From Aquabacterium soli (GTDB lineage: Bacteria; Pseudomonadota; Gammaproteobacteria; Burkholderiales; Burkholderiaceae_C), in the NCBI RefSeq assembly GCF_003933735.1, contig NZ_RSED01000003.1, positions 186,001-250,000 on the forward strand: 64,000 nt of DNA, given 5' to 3'. The position numbers and the translations under genes were made by a program. The notes under the pieces were generated by a model. It was not told where the DNA came from. It ran no database searches and was given only the letters and a program-made list of their open reading frames with translations. This document shows positions 1 through 9,107 of the stretch, in pieces; the stretch's first letter is position 1; every line of letters begins with the position of its first letter.

Positions 1-1
1 C

Positions 2-1105
2 GTGTCCTCAGGCTTCGTGCCTGTTTCGACGGTAGCAAATTCGATTGGTTGGGCTGCCGTAGACGCAAGTGGTGTGGCACGCCTGTACTGGCCCGACAAC
101 ACCGGCCCGAACACCGTGGTGACGCGTACGGGACACTTCACGGGGACCACTTGGGTGGACGATGGCCTCGAACCAGGCATGTCCTTGTATGCCGATGCCG
201 TTGCCGCAGGCGCTGATGGCCAAGGGTGGCTGTTCTACTCCTACATAGGCCCCTACGCCACCCAAGACCAGTTCGTTCGGCACGTCGATGCCGTGAATGG
301 CCTTGGTGCCGAAGTACGCCTGGATGACCCGGCTCTTGGCTTCTCTGTCTCAACTCGCAAGGCCGCCGCGGAAAGCTCTACGGCGGTAACAACAGTGGCG
401 CGTCAGGCGTCGGTGTCAGCTGTGTGCCTTGCAGTTCGTCGGTTCGCAGCAGGGGCTTGGTCTGGCGCTCAGTGCGTCAATCAGCTCCCGACTCCGGCGA
501 CTGTAGGAGAGACGTACGAGGTTGCCGCTAATGCCAGCGGAAGGGCGCTCGTCGCATGGCGCGACGACACGGGGCGGCTGTATGCAAGCGTCCGTCGTGT
601 GGATGGTGGCTGGGGCGGCGCTCGCCTGGTGGCCGCGATGCCAGCAGGCGAGGTCCTTTCGGACATCTACCCAAGCGTTGACGGTAGCGGTAATTCAATC
701 GTGGTTTACAGGACGACCCTTATCGCCAGCCCATCGAGGCTCAGGGCTGTTGTCTACAAGGAAGCAACAGAGTCTTGGGGGGCTTCCGAACTGGTTGACG
801 CCACCGATGGAAGTGCCTACCCCCGGGTGAGCGTTGCCTTCAATGCTCAAGGTGAGCCGGGAGTTCTTTCATTTGCCAGAACCGGCAGCGGTGACTTCGA
901 AGTCCATGTAAGCACAAGAGTTGATGGCGCATGGAGCACGGCAGCCACCCCTGCGGTTTTTGCGACTCGGCCGACTTTCCCCTATGACATCACGACCATT
1001 CAGCGGCTGATTCCCTTCGGAACTCGCGGATGGGCGGCGTTCTGGGAGGTCAGCTCGCCGGTGGGCGGGGGCGCCAGGCGTTTGATGATGGCCACGTACC
1101 AATAG
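2..1105 (+). CDS. beta-propeller-like repeat protein, 5' end not resolved
   Basis: I do not recognise a named family. The open frame runs from the window edge (GTG at base 2) to TAG at 1103-1105, so the true start is probably outside the window. The roughly 365 visible residues are built from loosely repeated 40-60 residue blocks of the kind small-residue strand, 'G-x-A-L-V-A-W/V-V-Y', polar turn, then 'V-R-R-V-D-G-G-W' or 'S-T-R-V-D-G-A-W'. This alternation of strands ending in G-x-W is what BNR/WD-like beta-propellers or sialidase-like secreted proteins look like. No catalytic motif and no membrane segment is visible in this part. Base composition is lower than in the neighbours (for example 31 G+C of 60 in 661-720 against 44 of 60 in 3001-3060), consistent with accessory DNA. 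Function unknown. Confidence 0.55.
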   Translation: MSSGFVPVSTVANSIGWAAVDASGVARLYWPDNTGPNTVVTRTGHFTGTTWVDDGLEPGMSLYADAVAAGADGQGWLFYSYIGPYATQDQFVRHVDAVNGLGAEVRLDDPALGFSVSTRKAAAESSTAVTTVARQASVSAVCLAVRRFAAGAWSGAQCVNQLPTPATVGETYEVAANASGRALVAWRDDTGRLYASVRRVDGGWGGARLVAAMPAGEVLSDIYPSVDGSGNSIVVYRTTLIASPSRLRAVVYKEATESWGASELVDATDGSAYPRVSVAFNAQGEPGVLSFARTGSGDFEVHVSTRVDGAWSTAATPAVFATRPTFPYDITTIQRLIPFGTRGWAAFWEVSSPVGGGARRLMMATYQ

Positions 1106-1361
1106 GGCGTCATGACGCCTACGGATGCGGGGCCCGCGTTGTCCTTTGCGGACTTGACCGTGTCGAACGGTTCCCAAGTGTTCGGATGGTAGGAGCCCCG
1201 GCGTTCGATTCCAGCGCTCTTGAGGCTCGACTGAAGCTCGCTGGACCTGATGAGGTAGTCAAGCTTCACTGCTTTCTGTAAGTTTACATAATATACATTG
1301 TAGGCAATACGACATAGAGACCAACAGGGGGCACCCAAGAAGTAACGCCCGTTGCACAGGG

Positions 1362-1388
1362 TCAAGTCTGGCCGCCTCAAGCCGATAC
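1362..1388 (+). promoter_or_regulatory. sigma28 (FliA)-type promoter
   Basis: TCAAGTCT (1362-1369), an 11-base spacer, then GCCGATAC (1381-1388). The enterobacterial FliA consensus is TAAAGTTT, 11 bases, GCCGATAA, so the -35 matches 6 of 8, the -10 matches 7 of 8, and the spacing is exact. Transcription would begin near 1395 and run into the chemoreceptor gene at 1486. FliA control of chemoreceptors is well established in flagellated proteobacteria; its use here is inferred from sequence. Confidence 0.6.
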
Positions 1389-1429
1389 CGAACCATCCCG
1401 GGCAACGTTCCCAATCACTACAGACCACA

Positions 1430-1470
1430 GGGTGGCCGCGCCATATTGGTGCGGCCACCCGATCTTTTTT
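1430..1470 (+). terminator. intrinsic terminator in the leader of the chemoreceptor gene
   Basis: GGGTGGCCGC (1430-1439) pairs perfectly with GCGGCCACCC (1451-1460). The stem can extend inward by a G.T pair and CCA/TGG to a 3-base TAT loop. GATC and a run of T follow (to about 1470). It lies downstream of the sigma28-type promoter and only 15 bases upstream of the start codon at 1486, so it may act as an attenuator or end a short RNA of about 75 nt. Confidence 0.8.
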
Positions 1471-1485
1471 TCGGATATCGAAGAC

Positions 1486-3423
1486 ATGTCAAGCATCTCG
1501 AGCTGGATTGCCAATCTGTCGCTGCGCGGCAAGTTCGGTGTGTTGGGCTTGGTCGCCTTGACCATGGCGGCCGTCCCGTCAGGCATGGTGCTGCACGACG
1601 TGATCGCCAACGTGAAGGTGCTTCAAGCGGAACAAGACGGGCTGCAGCCCTCTCGGACCATGCTTGAGCTCATCCGCCTGACGCAGGAGCACCGAGGCCT
1701 GTCTGCTGCGGTGCTGGGCGGAGACCCCAGCAAGCAGGAAGCCCGTCAAGCCCGCCAGCAGGCCGTGGACCAGACTTACGATCTGCTGGCCCAGCAACTG
1801 TCCGCCGTGGGCCAGGCAGGCAGACTTCAACCCACGGTAGAAAAAGCGCGCAGTGCCTGGCAGGCTCTGCAAAAGGACGTGACCGGCGGCGGGCTCAAGC
1901 CTGCAGAGAGTCTGCAGCGCCATACCCAGCTTGTGGCTCAGCTGCTCTTGCTGCTGGAGGATGAAATGTCCGTCAGCGGCATGGCCCTGGATGCCGATGT
2001 GCAAAGCTATTACCTGATCATGGCTTCGCTGCGCGACCTGCCGCGCATGACCGAGAAGCTGGCGCTCGCCCGGGGCAAAGGAACGGGCATGCTGGCGCAG
2101 CACAGCTCGGAGGTCAAGGACGTGATCATGATGAACACCATCGTGCAGGCGGCGCAGGTGCACGCCCAGGACGCTGTGCGGGACATGGAGATCGCGGACC
2201 ACTCCGGGGATGGTTTGACGGCAGAGGTCAAGCAGGCATTCGAGGCTTCACGCCAGGCCTATCAACAGGCGCAAGTCCTGATGGCGCCGCTGCTCGACCC
2301 TGCGGTGGCATCCAACCAGGCTTCCGGCCCCTTCTTCGATGACATGACCACCACGATCAAGGCCCAGTTCGCCGCGGGCGATGCGGTCATCACGCAGTTG
2401 ACCCGCATGTTTGACAACCGCCTGGCGCATGAGTACCGGCAACTGACCTTGTTGGTGGGCTCGATGCTGGCGGCAGCCGCGGTGGCCGTGTGGGTGAGCA
2501 TGCTCATCGTGCGCCAGACCACCCGCACGGTGCAGATGGCCGTGCGTGCCACCGAGGCCCTGGCCCGGGGTGACCTGCGTGGCGAACTGCACACCGATCA
2601 GCGCGATGAGGTTGGCCAGATGGTGCAGACGCTGGGACGCACCGTGGTGCAGTTCCGCCAGACCTTGAATGGCATCAAGGCTGCCAGCGAGTCGGTGGCC
2701 ACGGCGGCCACACAGATCGCCCAGGGCAACGAGGACCTGAGCGCCCGCACCGAGAACCAGGCCGCATCGCTGCAGGAAACAGCCTCGTCCATGGAGCAGA
2801 TGTCGGCCACGGTGGGCAGCAACGCCACCATCGCCAAGACGGCCAACGGCTTGGCCGGTGAGGCATCGGCGGAGGCCTCGCGCAGCGGAGAGACCTTTGC
2901 ACGCGTGGTGTCCAAGATGGAGACCATCAAACAGTCCAGCCAGAAGATTGCCGAGATCAACGCCGTGATCGACGCGATCGCCTTCCAGACCAACATCCTG
3001 GCGCTCAATGCCGCTGTGGAGGCAGCACGTGCGGGCGAACAGGGCCGCGGCTTCGCGGTGGTGGCGGGCGAGGTCCGCACGCTGGCGCAGCGCTCGGCCC
3101 AGGCCGCGCGCGAGATCAAAACCTTGATCAGCGACAGCGTGCAGAACGTGGATGAGGGCTACGACCTCGCGGCAGAGACAGGCCACTCCATCGAGCGCCT
3201 GGTGCAGCAGGTCAAGCAGGTCAGCCAGATGATGGGCGACATCGCCATGAGCAGCGAGCAGCAGTACCTGGGCATTGCGCAGGTGAACCAGGCTGTGACT
3301 CAACTGGACCAGACCACCCAGCAGAACGCCGCCCTGGTGGAAGAGTCCAGCGCGGCGGCGTCGAGCCTGAACGATCAGGCCACGCGTCTGCGCGAGGCGG
3401 TGGACCGGTTCACCCTGGCGTAG
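1486..3423 (+). CDS. methyl-accepting chemotaxis protein with NIT-like sensor domain
   Basis: Transmembrane chemoreceptor that passes ligand signals to CheA/CheW. From the ATG at 1486 the 645-residue protein has a first membrane segment (about 17-37), a periplasmic helical domain whose start ([15 protein letters not shown]) looks like the nitrate/nitrite-sensing NIT domain, a second membrane segment (about 318-340), a HAMP linker, and a cytoplasmic coiled coil. The conserved hairpin tip [20 protein letters not shown] is at about 503-522. There is no C-terminal CheR-binding pentapeptide (it ends R-F-T-L-A). A start 18 codons upstream at 1432 is open, but it would lie inside the terminator stem, so I chose 1486, which begins the usual M-x-x-I-S-x-W receptor N-terminus. 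The ligand is inferred from domain resemblance only. Confidence 0.93.
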   Translation: MSSISSWIANLSLRGKFGVLGLVALTMAAVPSGMVLHDVIANVKVLQAEQDGLQPSRTMLELIRLTQEHRGLSAAVLGGDPSKQEARQARQQAVDQTYDLLAQQLSAVGQAGRLQPTVEKARSAWQALQKDVTGGGLKPAESLQRHTQLVAQLLLLLEDEMSVSGMALDADVQSYYLIMASLRDLPRMTEKLALARGKGTGMLAQHSSEVKDVIMMNTIVQAAQVHAQDAVRDMEIADHSGDGLTAEVKQAFEASRQAYQQAQVLMAPLLDPAVASNQASGPFFDDMTTTIKAQFAAGDAVITQLTRMFDNRLAHEYRQLTLLVGSMLAAAAVAVWVSMLIVRQTTRTVQMAVRATEALARGDLRGELHTDQRDEVGQMVQTLGRTVVQFRQTLNGIKAASESVATAATQIAQGNEDLSARTENQAASLQETASSMEQMSATVGSNATIAKTANGLAGEASAEASRSGETFARVVSKMETIKQSSQKIAEINAVIDAIAFQTNILALNAAVEAARAGEQGRGFAVVAGEVRTLAQRSAQAAREIKTLISDSVQNVDEGYDLAAETGHSIERLVQQVKQVSQMMGDIAMSSEQQYLGIAQVNQAVTQLDQTTQQNAALVEESSAAASSLNDQATRLREAVDRFTLA

Positions 3424-3530
3424 ACCCTCCATTCGCCCTGCCCTGAACGTCTTGCTTTCTGCCGGAGTAAGATTATTCGGAAGGCGGCGAATGGGGCTTT
3501 GGCCACAAGCTGCCACATTGCTTGGAGCCC

Positions 3531-5051
3531 ATGTCTACAGTGCCCTCTTCTTCAGAAAACCCAGCCGTCGCTTCCACAGGCATCCCTGGCCTGGACAAGG
3601 TTTTGCGGGGTGGGCTTCCAACGGGCCGCCTTTACCTGCTGGAGGGCAAGCCGGGCGCAGGCAAGACCACGGCAGCCCTTCAGTTTCTGCTGGAAGGCGT
3701 CAAGGCCGGTGAGCCTACGCTGTACATCACCTTGTCAGAGACCAGTGAAGAGCTGGTGTCCGTGGCGAACTCGCACGGGTGGTCGCTGGAGGGCATTGAG
3801 CTGTTCGAACTGGCCCAGGCCAGCGATGCCCTGGGAGCAGGCACGGACCAGACCCTGTTGCACACCTGGGAGGTGGAGCTCACCGCCACGGTGCAATTGA
3901 TCACGGCACGCGTCGAGGCGCTCAAGGCCAGGCGCGTGGTGTTCGACAGCCTGTCGGAGATGCGCCTGCTGGCCCAGGATTCCTTGCGCTACCGGCGCCA
4001 GGTGCTGGCACTCAAGCAGTACTTTGCAGAGCGCCACATCACCACCCTGCTGATCGATGACATGACCGACAACGCGGGCGAGCGCGACGCGCACCTGCAC
4101 AGCCTGAGCCACGGTGTCATCACCCTGGAGCGTCAGACGCTGGATTTCGGCGGCTCCCGCAGGCGTGTTCAGGTGCAGAAGCTGCGTGGCGTGAACTTCG
4201 TGGAGGGTTACCACGACTTCGTCCTGAGGCGTGGTGGCATGGTCGTGTTCCCTCGCCTGATCGCGTCGCAGCACCGAACCCCCTTCATCGGCGAGCCCGT
4301 GTCCAGCGGCAGCCCGGAGCTCGATGCATTGCTGCATGGCGGGCCGCGCCGTGGCACATCCACATTGATCTCGGGACCCGCCGGCTCTGGCAAGACCAAC
4401 ATCGCGCTCAAGTTTGCCGCGGCCGCCTGTGCGCGTGGCGAACGCGTGGCCATCTACCAGTTCGACGAACGCATCGGCACCCTCCTCCAGCGTGCCAAGC
4501 TGATGGGACTGGATCTGCAGGCCTGCATTGACGCGGGCTTCCTGAACATCCGGCAGGTCGATCCCGCAGAGATATCCCCAGGTGAATTCGCATCGATGAT
4601 CCAGGAGGAAGTCGAGCAACAGCAGGTGAAGATGGTGGTGCTCGATAGCCTGAGCGGCTACCTCAGCGCCATGCCGCAGGAGAATCAGCTGGTTCTTCAG
4701 ATGCACGAATTGCTGTCGTACCTGAACCAGCAAGGCGTGCTTTCCCTGTTGATCAATGCCCAGCAAAGCCTGGTCGGCACGATGGCGACGGCGGGCATCA
4801 ACGTCAGCTACTTGAGCGATGTGGTCCTGCTTCTGCGCTTCTTTGAAGCGGAGGGCCGCATCCGCAAGGCCTTGTCGGTGATCAAGAACCGCGGCGGCTC
4901 TCATGAAGAAACGATCCGCGAACTGAGGATTGATGCCCAGGGCTTGCGCATCGGCGAGGCATTGACCGCCTTCAGAGGCGTTCTGACAGGTGTGCCGAAG
5001 TATGTGGGGTCTACAGAGGCATTGATGGAGCAGCGTTCTGATGCTCCATAG
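3531..5051 (+). CDS. KaiC-like RecA/Rad55-family ATPase, two ATPase domains
   Basis: A 506-residue protein with tandem KaiC domains. Walker A motifs are G-K-P-G-A-G-K-T-T at 39-47 and G-P-A-G-S-G-K-T-N at 282-290. After the first, L-S-E-T keeps one of the two catalytic acidic residues of KaiC CI; the second has F-D-E. Aligning by eye with cyanobacterial KaiC, the CII phosphosite pair S431/T432 corresponds to S426/Y427 here, and T426 of KaiC corresponds to alanine. The ATG at 3531 is preceded by GGAG at close spacing; TTG at 3522 is an alternative. The 3' end overlaps the next gene, a hybrid histidine kinase, by 11 bases, so the two are probably cotranscribed. No KaiA or KaiB is in the window. 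A role in kinase-linked signalling rather than a clock is inference. Confidence 0.9.
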   Translation: MSTVPSSSENPAVASTGIPGLDKVLRGGLPTGRLYLLEGKPGAGKTTAALQFLLEGVKAGEPTLYITLSETSEELVSVANSHGWSLEGIELFELAQASDALGAGTDQTLLHTWEVELTATVQLITARVEALKARRVVFDSLSEMRLLAQDSLRYRRQVLALKQYFAERHITTLLIDDMTDNAGERDAHLHSLSHGVITLERQTLDFGGSRRRVQVQKLRGVNFVEGYHDFVLRRGGMVVFPRLIASQHRTPFIGEPVSSGSPELDALLHGGPRRGTSTLISGPAGSGKTNIALKFAAAACARGERVAIYQFDERIGTLLQRAKLMGLDLQACIDAGFLNIRQVDPAEISPGEFASMIQEEVEQQQVKMVVLDSLSGYLSAMPQENQLVLQMHELLSYLNQQGVLSLLINAQQSLVGTMATAGINVSYLSDVVLLLRFFEAEGRIRKALSVIKNRGGSHEETIRELRIDAQGLRIGEALTAFRGVLTGVPKYVGSTEALMEQRSDAP

Positions 5052-7980
5052 CCAGGAGCTCATCGTCCGGCGGGTGCTGATCCTGGCACCGACCGGGCGA
5101 GATGCGGAGAACGCGCACTTGGTGCTGTCAAGGCACGGGTTTTCGCCGGTGATCGCGCCAACGCTGGATGCCTTGTCCAGCATGCTGGACGAACAGGCCG
5201 GCGCGGTGCTCATCACCAGCGAAGCCCTGCATGGCCCAGGGGTGGAACGGCTCGCCAAGGCCCTGAAGGCACAGCCCGCCTGGTCCGACCCGCCCTTCGT
5301 CTACCTGACCCCCAAACAGACGGGCCTGTCCACCGAGTCCGCACGCTTGCGCAGAAGCTGGCCTTCGGGCATGACCAATGTGATGGTGCTGGAAAGGCCC
5401 TTGAGCAGCGAGTCATTGGCCAGCGCCGTGCATTGGGCCCTGACCATGCGGCAACGGCAGTTCCAGGTGCGCGATCAGTTCGAAAAGCTGGCCGAGCGCG
5501 AGGCCCAGTTGCTGGCCAGCCAGGCGGCAGAACGCACCGCGGCCCTGCGGCGTGAACTGATCTTCCGCATCGCCGAGAGCCAACGTGCCGCGAAGTCACC
5601 TGAGGCGATCATGTCTGCCACGGTGACCGCGTTGGCTCAGTACATGGGGGTGGACCGCGCGGGCTTCTACACATTGAGCGCTGACGCTCAGACACTGACC
5701 TTCGGCCCTTCTCATGCAGCGCCGCCGTGGCAGCCGCTGACAGGCTCCATGGCGGTGGCAGATGTTGGCAAGAACATGACCGACCTGCTCTCCCAGGGAC
5801 GCAATGTACTGGTGGGCAGGGCCTCCGGGCACGACGTGTTGAGCGGCACTGTGTTGAGGGAGATGGGCGTCGTGTCCGTCATCGGGGTGCCCTTCATGGT
5901 TGAGCACCGTTGGTGCGCCGGTGTCTATGTGCATCAGATGACCGAGCGCCAGTGGTCGGATGAAGATGTCTCGCTGGTCGAGGAAGTGGCCCGGCTCACG
6001 TGGGATGCCATGGAGCGCGTCGAGGCCGGACAGGCACTGGCAGCCAGCGAGGCCCGATTCAGGGGAATGATCGACTCCATCGATCAGATGGTCTGGTCAA
6101 CCAGGCCCGATGGCCATCACGACTACTACAACGAGCGCTGGTATGCCTACACAGGGGTGCCGTCCGGCAGCACCGATGGCGAAGCATGGAACGGTGTCTT
6201 CCATCCGGAAGACCAGCCCCGAGCCTGGGCCATCTGGCGCCACAGCCTGGAAACGGGCAAGCCCTATCGGATCGAATACCGCCTGCGCCACCACAGCGGC
6301 CAGTACCGGTGGGTGTTGGGGCGGGCCCAGGCGGTGCATGACGAAAGCGGGCGCATCGTTCGCTGGTTTGGCACCTGCACGGACATCCAGGACATCGTGG
6401 ATGCCCGCGAGGTTCTGGCGCGCTCCCGCGAAGACATGGCCCGCGAGGTGGCGGTGCAGACGCAGGAACGCGACCGCATCTGGCAGGTCAGCCGCGATCT
6501 GCTGGGGGTGGCAGACATCGATGGCGTGTGGCTGAGCGTCAACCCCGCCTGGCGCCTTGTGCTCGGCTGGGAGCCCGAAGAGATCATCGGGCGGTCGTCA
6601 GAGTGGCTGGAGCACCCCGATGACCGCGTGGCCACAAGGGCAGAGATATCAGGCCTGGCCGCAGGCAGAGTGACCCATGCCTACGAGAATCGCTTCAGGG
6701 CGGCGGATGGCCAGTACAAGCTGCTGGAATGGCGCGCCGTGGCGCTGGACGGCAAGATCTACGCCGTGGCGCGGGACATCACCGAACAGCGGGCACAGCA
6801 GCTGACCCTGCAGGAGACCGAGGAGCGCTTGCGCCAGGCCCAGAAGATGGAGGCTGTGGGGCAGTTGACCGGCGGGATCGCCCATGACTTCAACAACATG
6901 CTCCAGGGCATCATCAGCGCCTTGGCTGTGGCCAAGAATTCGCTGCAGACGCAGAGCTACGAGAGGTTGCCGCGCGTGATCGAGATCGCCGAACGGTCGG
7001 CTTTCAAGGCAGGCAACCTGACACACCGGCTGCTGGCATTTTCACGGCGGCAACCGCTCGATCCCAAGCCCCTTGATTGCAATGCGTTGATCCTGTCGGT
7101 CGAGGAGCTTCTGCGCCGCACGGTGGGAGAAAACATCAGGCTCGAGATGAAGCTGGCCCCTGATGCGTGGCAGGCCCATTGTGATGAGAACCAGCTCGAA
7201 AACGCCTTGTTGAACCTGGTGATCAACGCACGCGCGGCCATGCCGGACGGAGGCACCATCAGCATCGTCACCAGCAACGTTCAGGACCATGCGATACCGG
7301 ATGCCCTGACCAGGAAGCGGGTCGATTGCCTGCGGATCGACGTCATCGACACCGGGTGCGGCATGACGCCCGATGTCATCAAAAGGGTGTTCGAGCCCTT
7401 CTTCACGACCAAACCTCTGGGACAAGGCACGGGTTTGGGCCTGTCCATGATCTATGGCTTCGCGCAGCAGTCAGGTGGCGCATGCGAGATAGAAAGCGAA
7501 GTCGACCGGGGCACCAAGGTGCATCTGTACCTGCCCAGGTACGACCCTGCCTTGCAGGAGGCGAACACCATACCGACCGCGGATGCGCCCTCACCTGACG
7601 AGCCCACATCGTTCCGTCGCAGCACCGTGCTTGTCGTGGAAGACGAAGATTTCGTGCGTGAACTGGTGGTGGAGGCCCTGGGCGAACTGGGCCTGGAAGT
7701 CATGCAGGCCGCGAACAGCGAGCAGGCCCTGACCCTGCTGGACACGGGCGTGCGTTTCGAGTTGCTGGTGACCGACGTCGGCTTGCCCGGCCTCAATGGA
7801 CGCCAGGTGGCCGAGATCGCGCGTCAGCGGCTGCCTCAGATCAAGGTGCTCTTCATGACAGGCTATGCCGAGGGGGCTGGAATGCCCACCGGCACGATCA
7901 AGCCCGGCATGGGGCTCATCGTCAAGCCCTTCGACATGGGTGATCTGAGAACGCGGGTGGGTTCGTTGCTGGCTGAGTGA
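5041..7980 (+). CDS. soluble hybrid sensor histidine kinase / response regulator
   Basis: A 979-residue cytoplasmic kinase with no membrane segment. Order of domains: an N-terminal receiver-like fold (about 10-130) in which the expected phospho-acceptor Asp is missing (V-L-I-T-S-E-A), a short coiled coil (about 140-175), a GAF domain (about 180-330), two PAS domains with PAC motifs (about 345-465 and 490-600), HisKA with the phospho-acceptor at H615 (G-I-A-H-D-F-N-N-M), HATPase_c with N and G boxes, and a C-terminal receiver with D912 (L-V-T-D-V-G-L-P-G). The ATG overlaps the KaiC-like gene, suggesting translational coupling and a joint function. The last receiver has no attached output domain, so signal is likely passed on by phosphotransfer. 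The stimulus is unknown. Confidence 0.93.
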   Translation: MLHSQELIVRRVLILAPTGRDAENAHLVLSRHGFSPVIAPTLDALSSMLDEQAGAVLITSEALHGPGVERLAKALKAQPAWSDPPFVYLTPKQTGLSTESARLRRSWPSGMTNVMVLERPLSSESLASAVHWALTMRQRQFQVRDQFEKLAEREAQLLASQAAERTAALRRELIFRIAESQRAAKSPEAIMSATVTALAQYMGVDRAGFYTLSADAQTLTFGPSHAAPPWQPLTGSMAVADVGKNMTDLLSQGRNVLVGRASGHDVLSGTVLREMGVVSVIGVPFMVEHRWCAGVYVHQMTERQWSDEDVSLVEEVARLTWDAMERVEAGQALAASEARFRGMIDSIDQMVWSTRPDGHHDYYNERWYAYTGVPSGSTDGEAWNGVFHPEDQPRAWAIWRHSLETGKPYRIEYRLRHHSGQYRWVLGRAQAVHDESGRIVRWFGTCTDIQDIVDAREVLARSREDMAREVAVQTQERDRIWQVSRDLLGVADIDGVWLSVNPAWRLVLGWEPEEIIGRSSEWLEHPDDRVATRAEISGLAAGRVTHAYENRFRAADGQYKLLEWRAVALDGKIYAVARDITEQRAQQLTLQETEERLRQAQKMEAVGQLTGGIAHDFNNMLQGIISALAVAKNSLQTQSYERLPRVIEIAERSAFKAGNLTHRLLAFSRRQPLDPKPLDCNALILSVEELLRRTVGENIRLEMKLAPDAWQAHCDENQLENALLNLVINARAAMPDGGTISIVTSNVQDHAIPDALTRKRVDCLRIDVIDTGCGMTPDVIKRVFEPFFTTKPLGQGTGLGLSMIYGFAQQSGGACEIESEVDRGTKVHLYLPRYDPALQEANTIPTADAPSPDEPTSFRRSTVLVVEDEDFVRELVVEALGELGLEVMQAANSEQALTLLDTGVRFELLVTDVGLPGLNGRQVAEIARQRLPQIKVLFMTGYAEGAGMPTGTIKPGMGLIVKPFDMGDLRTRVGSLLAE

Positions 7981-7981
7981 C

Positions 7982-8992
7982 TCAGTTGCCTTGAATCACC
8001 GTCTTCAACGGCTCCGGCGAATACAGCGCACTCTGAAACTCCGGCACGTACTCGTACTTCAGCATCTTGCCCAGCTTGAGCGACTTGATGTACGTGGACA
8101 GGCCTCCTTCGCCGAGCGTCAGCTTGACCGAATCCGCGCTTGAGCTGGATGCATGGCTCAACTGGCGTGACACCGCGTAGCCATGGACCAGGCGTCCCTG
8201 GTGATCCAGGTTGGTGAAGTTGTTGGTCACCATCTCGATCTTGTTCGACAGGTCTTCCAGCTTCTTGGCTTCAAGCACCACGTCGGTCTTGCCGGTGCCG
8301 TGGTCACTGATCTCGAAGATGATGGAATCCTTGCTCTCCTTGAGGGCGATGCCGGCAAGCCACTTGGGCAGGTTGTACCCGACCACGCCCCGCACTTTGG
8401 CCAGTTCCGTGTTCACCGGCAGCTTGAGCACGTAGCCCCAGAAATCCCTGGACATCGACTGTCCGATCAGCGTGAACGGGCCCAGGTTGGAGCTGCCCGG
8501 CTTGTTCGTCACGATCGACAGCGACACCTCGTTGTAGCTGTCGTTGTCGCAGTACTCGTAGGCATAGGCGGTCAGCGCCACCAGGCCCCGGCCTGGCCAG
8601 ACCTGCAGCGGTTGGACCTGCGCCAACACCTCGGCGGGCATCAGTGCACGCAACCGCGCCAGGTCTGCCGTGAACACCGCCGTCACGCTGCGGTTCTTGT
8701 AATAGAAGTTCGGTGAATAGGATTCGAAACCCATGTCGACCTTGACCTTCCTGAGTTCCTTGAACCAGCTGAGGTCAAGCCCTGGCGCCTCGGATTGGAT
8801 GACGGACAAGGGAGGGTTGGAGCGGTAGCGGTCATACAAGCCGCCGGCCACGATGGGAACCGGCTGGCCGGCGATGTCGATCACCTTGTCGCCCCCCTGC
8901 CTGCTTTGGCCTGCATGGTCGGCAGCCCTGGATGGGCCTGCAATGACGGAAAGCAGCAACGCAGTCGTCGCTGCGATGTGGCTGATGTTCAT
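7982..8992 (-). CDS. exported acetoacetate decarboxylase-like protein
   Basis: A 336-residue protein with a clear Sec signal peptide (hydrophobic stretch after M-N-I-S-H, cleavage probably after S-R-A-A). The mature part matches the acetoacetate decarboxylase superfamily pattern: a strand-rich core, A-L-T-A-Y-A-Y-E-Y, and the segment G-Y-N-L-P-K-W-L-A, in which K occupies the place of the Schiff-base lysine of true decarboxylases (G-x-P-K-K). Only one of the paired lysines is kept, so decarboxylase activity is not assured. Export is unusual for this family. It stands alone, ends one base from the end of the convergent kinase gene, and has its own promoter with a 19-base spacer of the MerR-regulated type. 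Substrate unknown. Confidence 0.75.
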   Translation of the reverse strand: MNISHIAATTALLLSVIAGPSRAADHAGQSRQGGDKVIDIAGQPVPIVAGGLYDRYRSNPPLSVIQSEAPGLDLSWFKELRKVKVDMGFESYSPNFYYKNRSVTAVFTADLARLRALMPAEVLAQVQPLQVWPGRGLVALTAYAYEYCDNDSYNEVSLSIVTNKPGSSNLGPFTLIGQSMSRDFWGYVLKLPVNTELAKVRGVVGYNLPKWLAGIALKESKDSIIFEISDHGTGKTDVVLEAKKLEDLSNKIEMVTNNFTNLDHQGRLVHGYAVSRQLSHASSSSADSVKLTLGEGGLSTYIKSLKLGKMLKYEYVPEFQSALYSPEPLKTVIQGN

Positions 8993-9048
8993 GGTTTTCG
9001 CACCTTTGATGCTCTGGTTGAGGCCACTCCTTTCGGAGGCGCCGGAGC

Positions 9049-9079
9049 ATCCTAAGATTCAACCTGACTTAAAGGTCAA
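9049..9079 (-). promoter_or_regulatory. MerR-type promoter of the decarboxylase-like gene
   Basis: On the minus strand: TTGACC (-35, 9074-9079), a 19-base spacer TTTAAGTCAGGTTGAATCT (9055-9073), and TAGGAT (-10, 9049-9054). Over-long 19-base spacers are the hallmark of promoters activated by MerR-family proteins. The spacer matches that of the promoter at 9673-9703 at 12 of 19 positions, and a MerR gene lies between the two. Confidence 0.65.
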
Positions 9080-9107
9080 GTACCGGTGTGCGAATTCCGG
9101 CGGGACA

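Larger units (their letters stand above)
1106..1485. other. intergenic region with promoter and terminator signals
   Basis: This 380-base stretch holds no gene I can support. It opens directly after the upstream stop codon with a 14-base perfect palindrome (GGCGTCATGACGCC, 1106-1119). An AT-rich patch follows at 1277-1305, the most AT-rich sequence nearby. It ends with a sigma28-like promoter (1362-1388) and a strong intrinsic terminator (1430-1470) listed separately. A short leftward open frame across 1000-1458 overlaps the real upstream gene and lacks recognisable protein features. Confidence 0.6.

Noticed and set aside
1203-1212. GTTCGATTCC resembling a tRNA T-loop, possible tRNA fragment or attachment site
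   Set aside because: Flanking bases do not form a T-arm stem and no acceptor end follows.
1000-1458. Leftward open frame of about 150 codons in the spacer before the chemoreceptor gene
   Set aside because: It overlaps the upstream gene and both promoter and terminator signals, and has no recognisable feature; a gene remnant cannot be excluded.
1432-1485. Longer chemoreceptor start 18 codons upstream
   Set aside because: It lies inside the terminator stem and adds residues unlike receptor N-termini.
2248-3516. Long leftward open frame (over 420 codons) opposite the chemoreceptor gene
   Set aside because: High-GC shadow frame: composition of the translation is His/Gly/Leu/Arg-rich with no domain, while the plus strand encodes a clear chemoreceptor.
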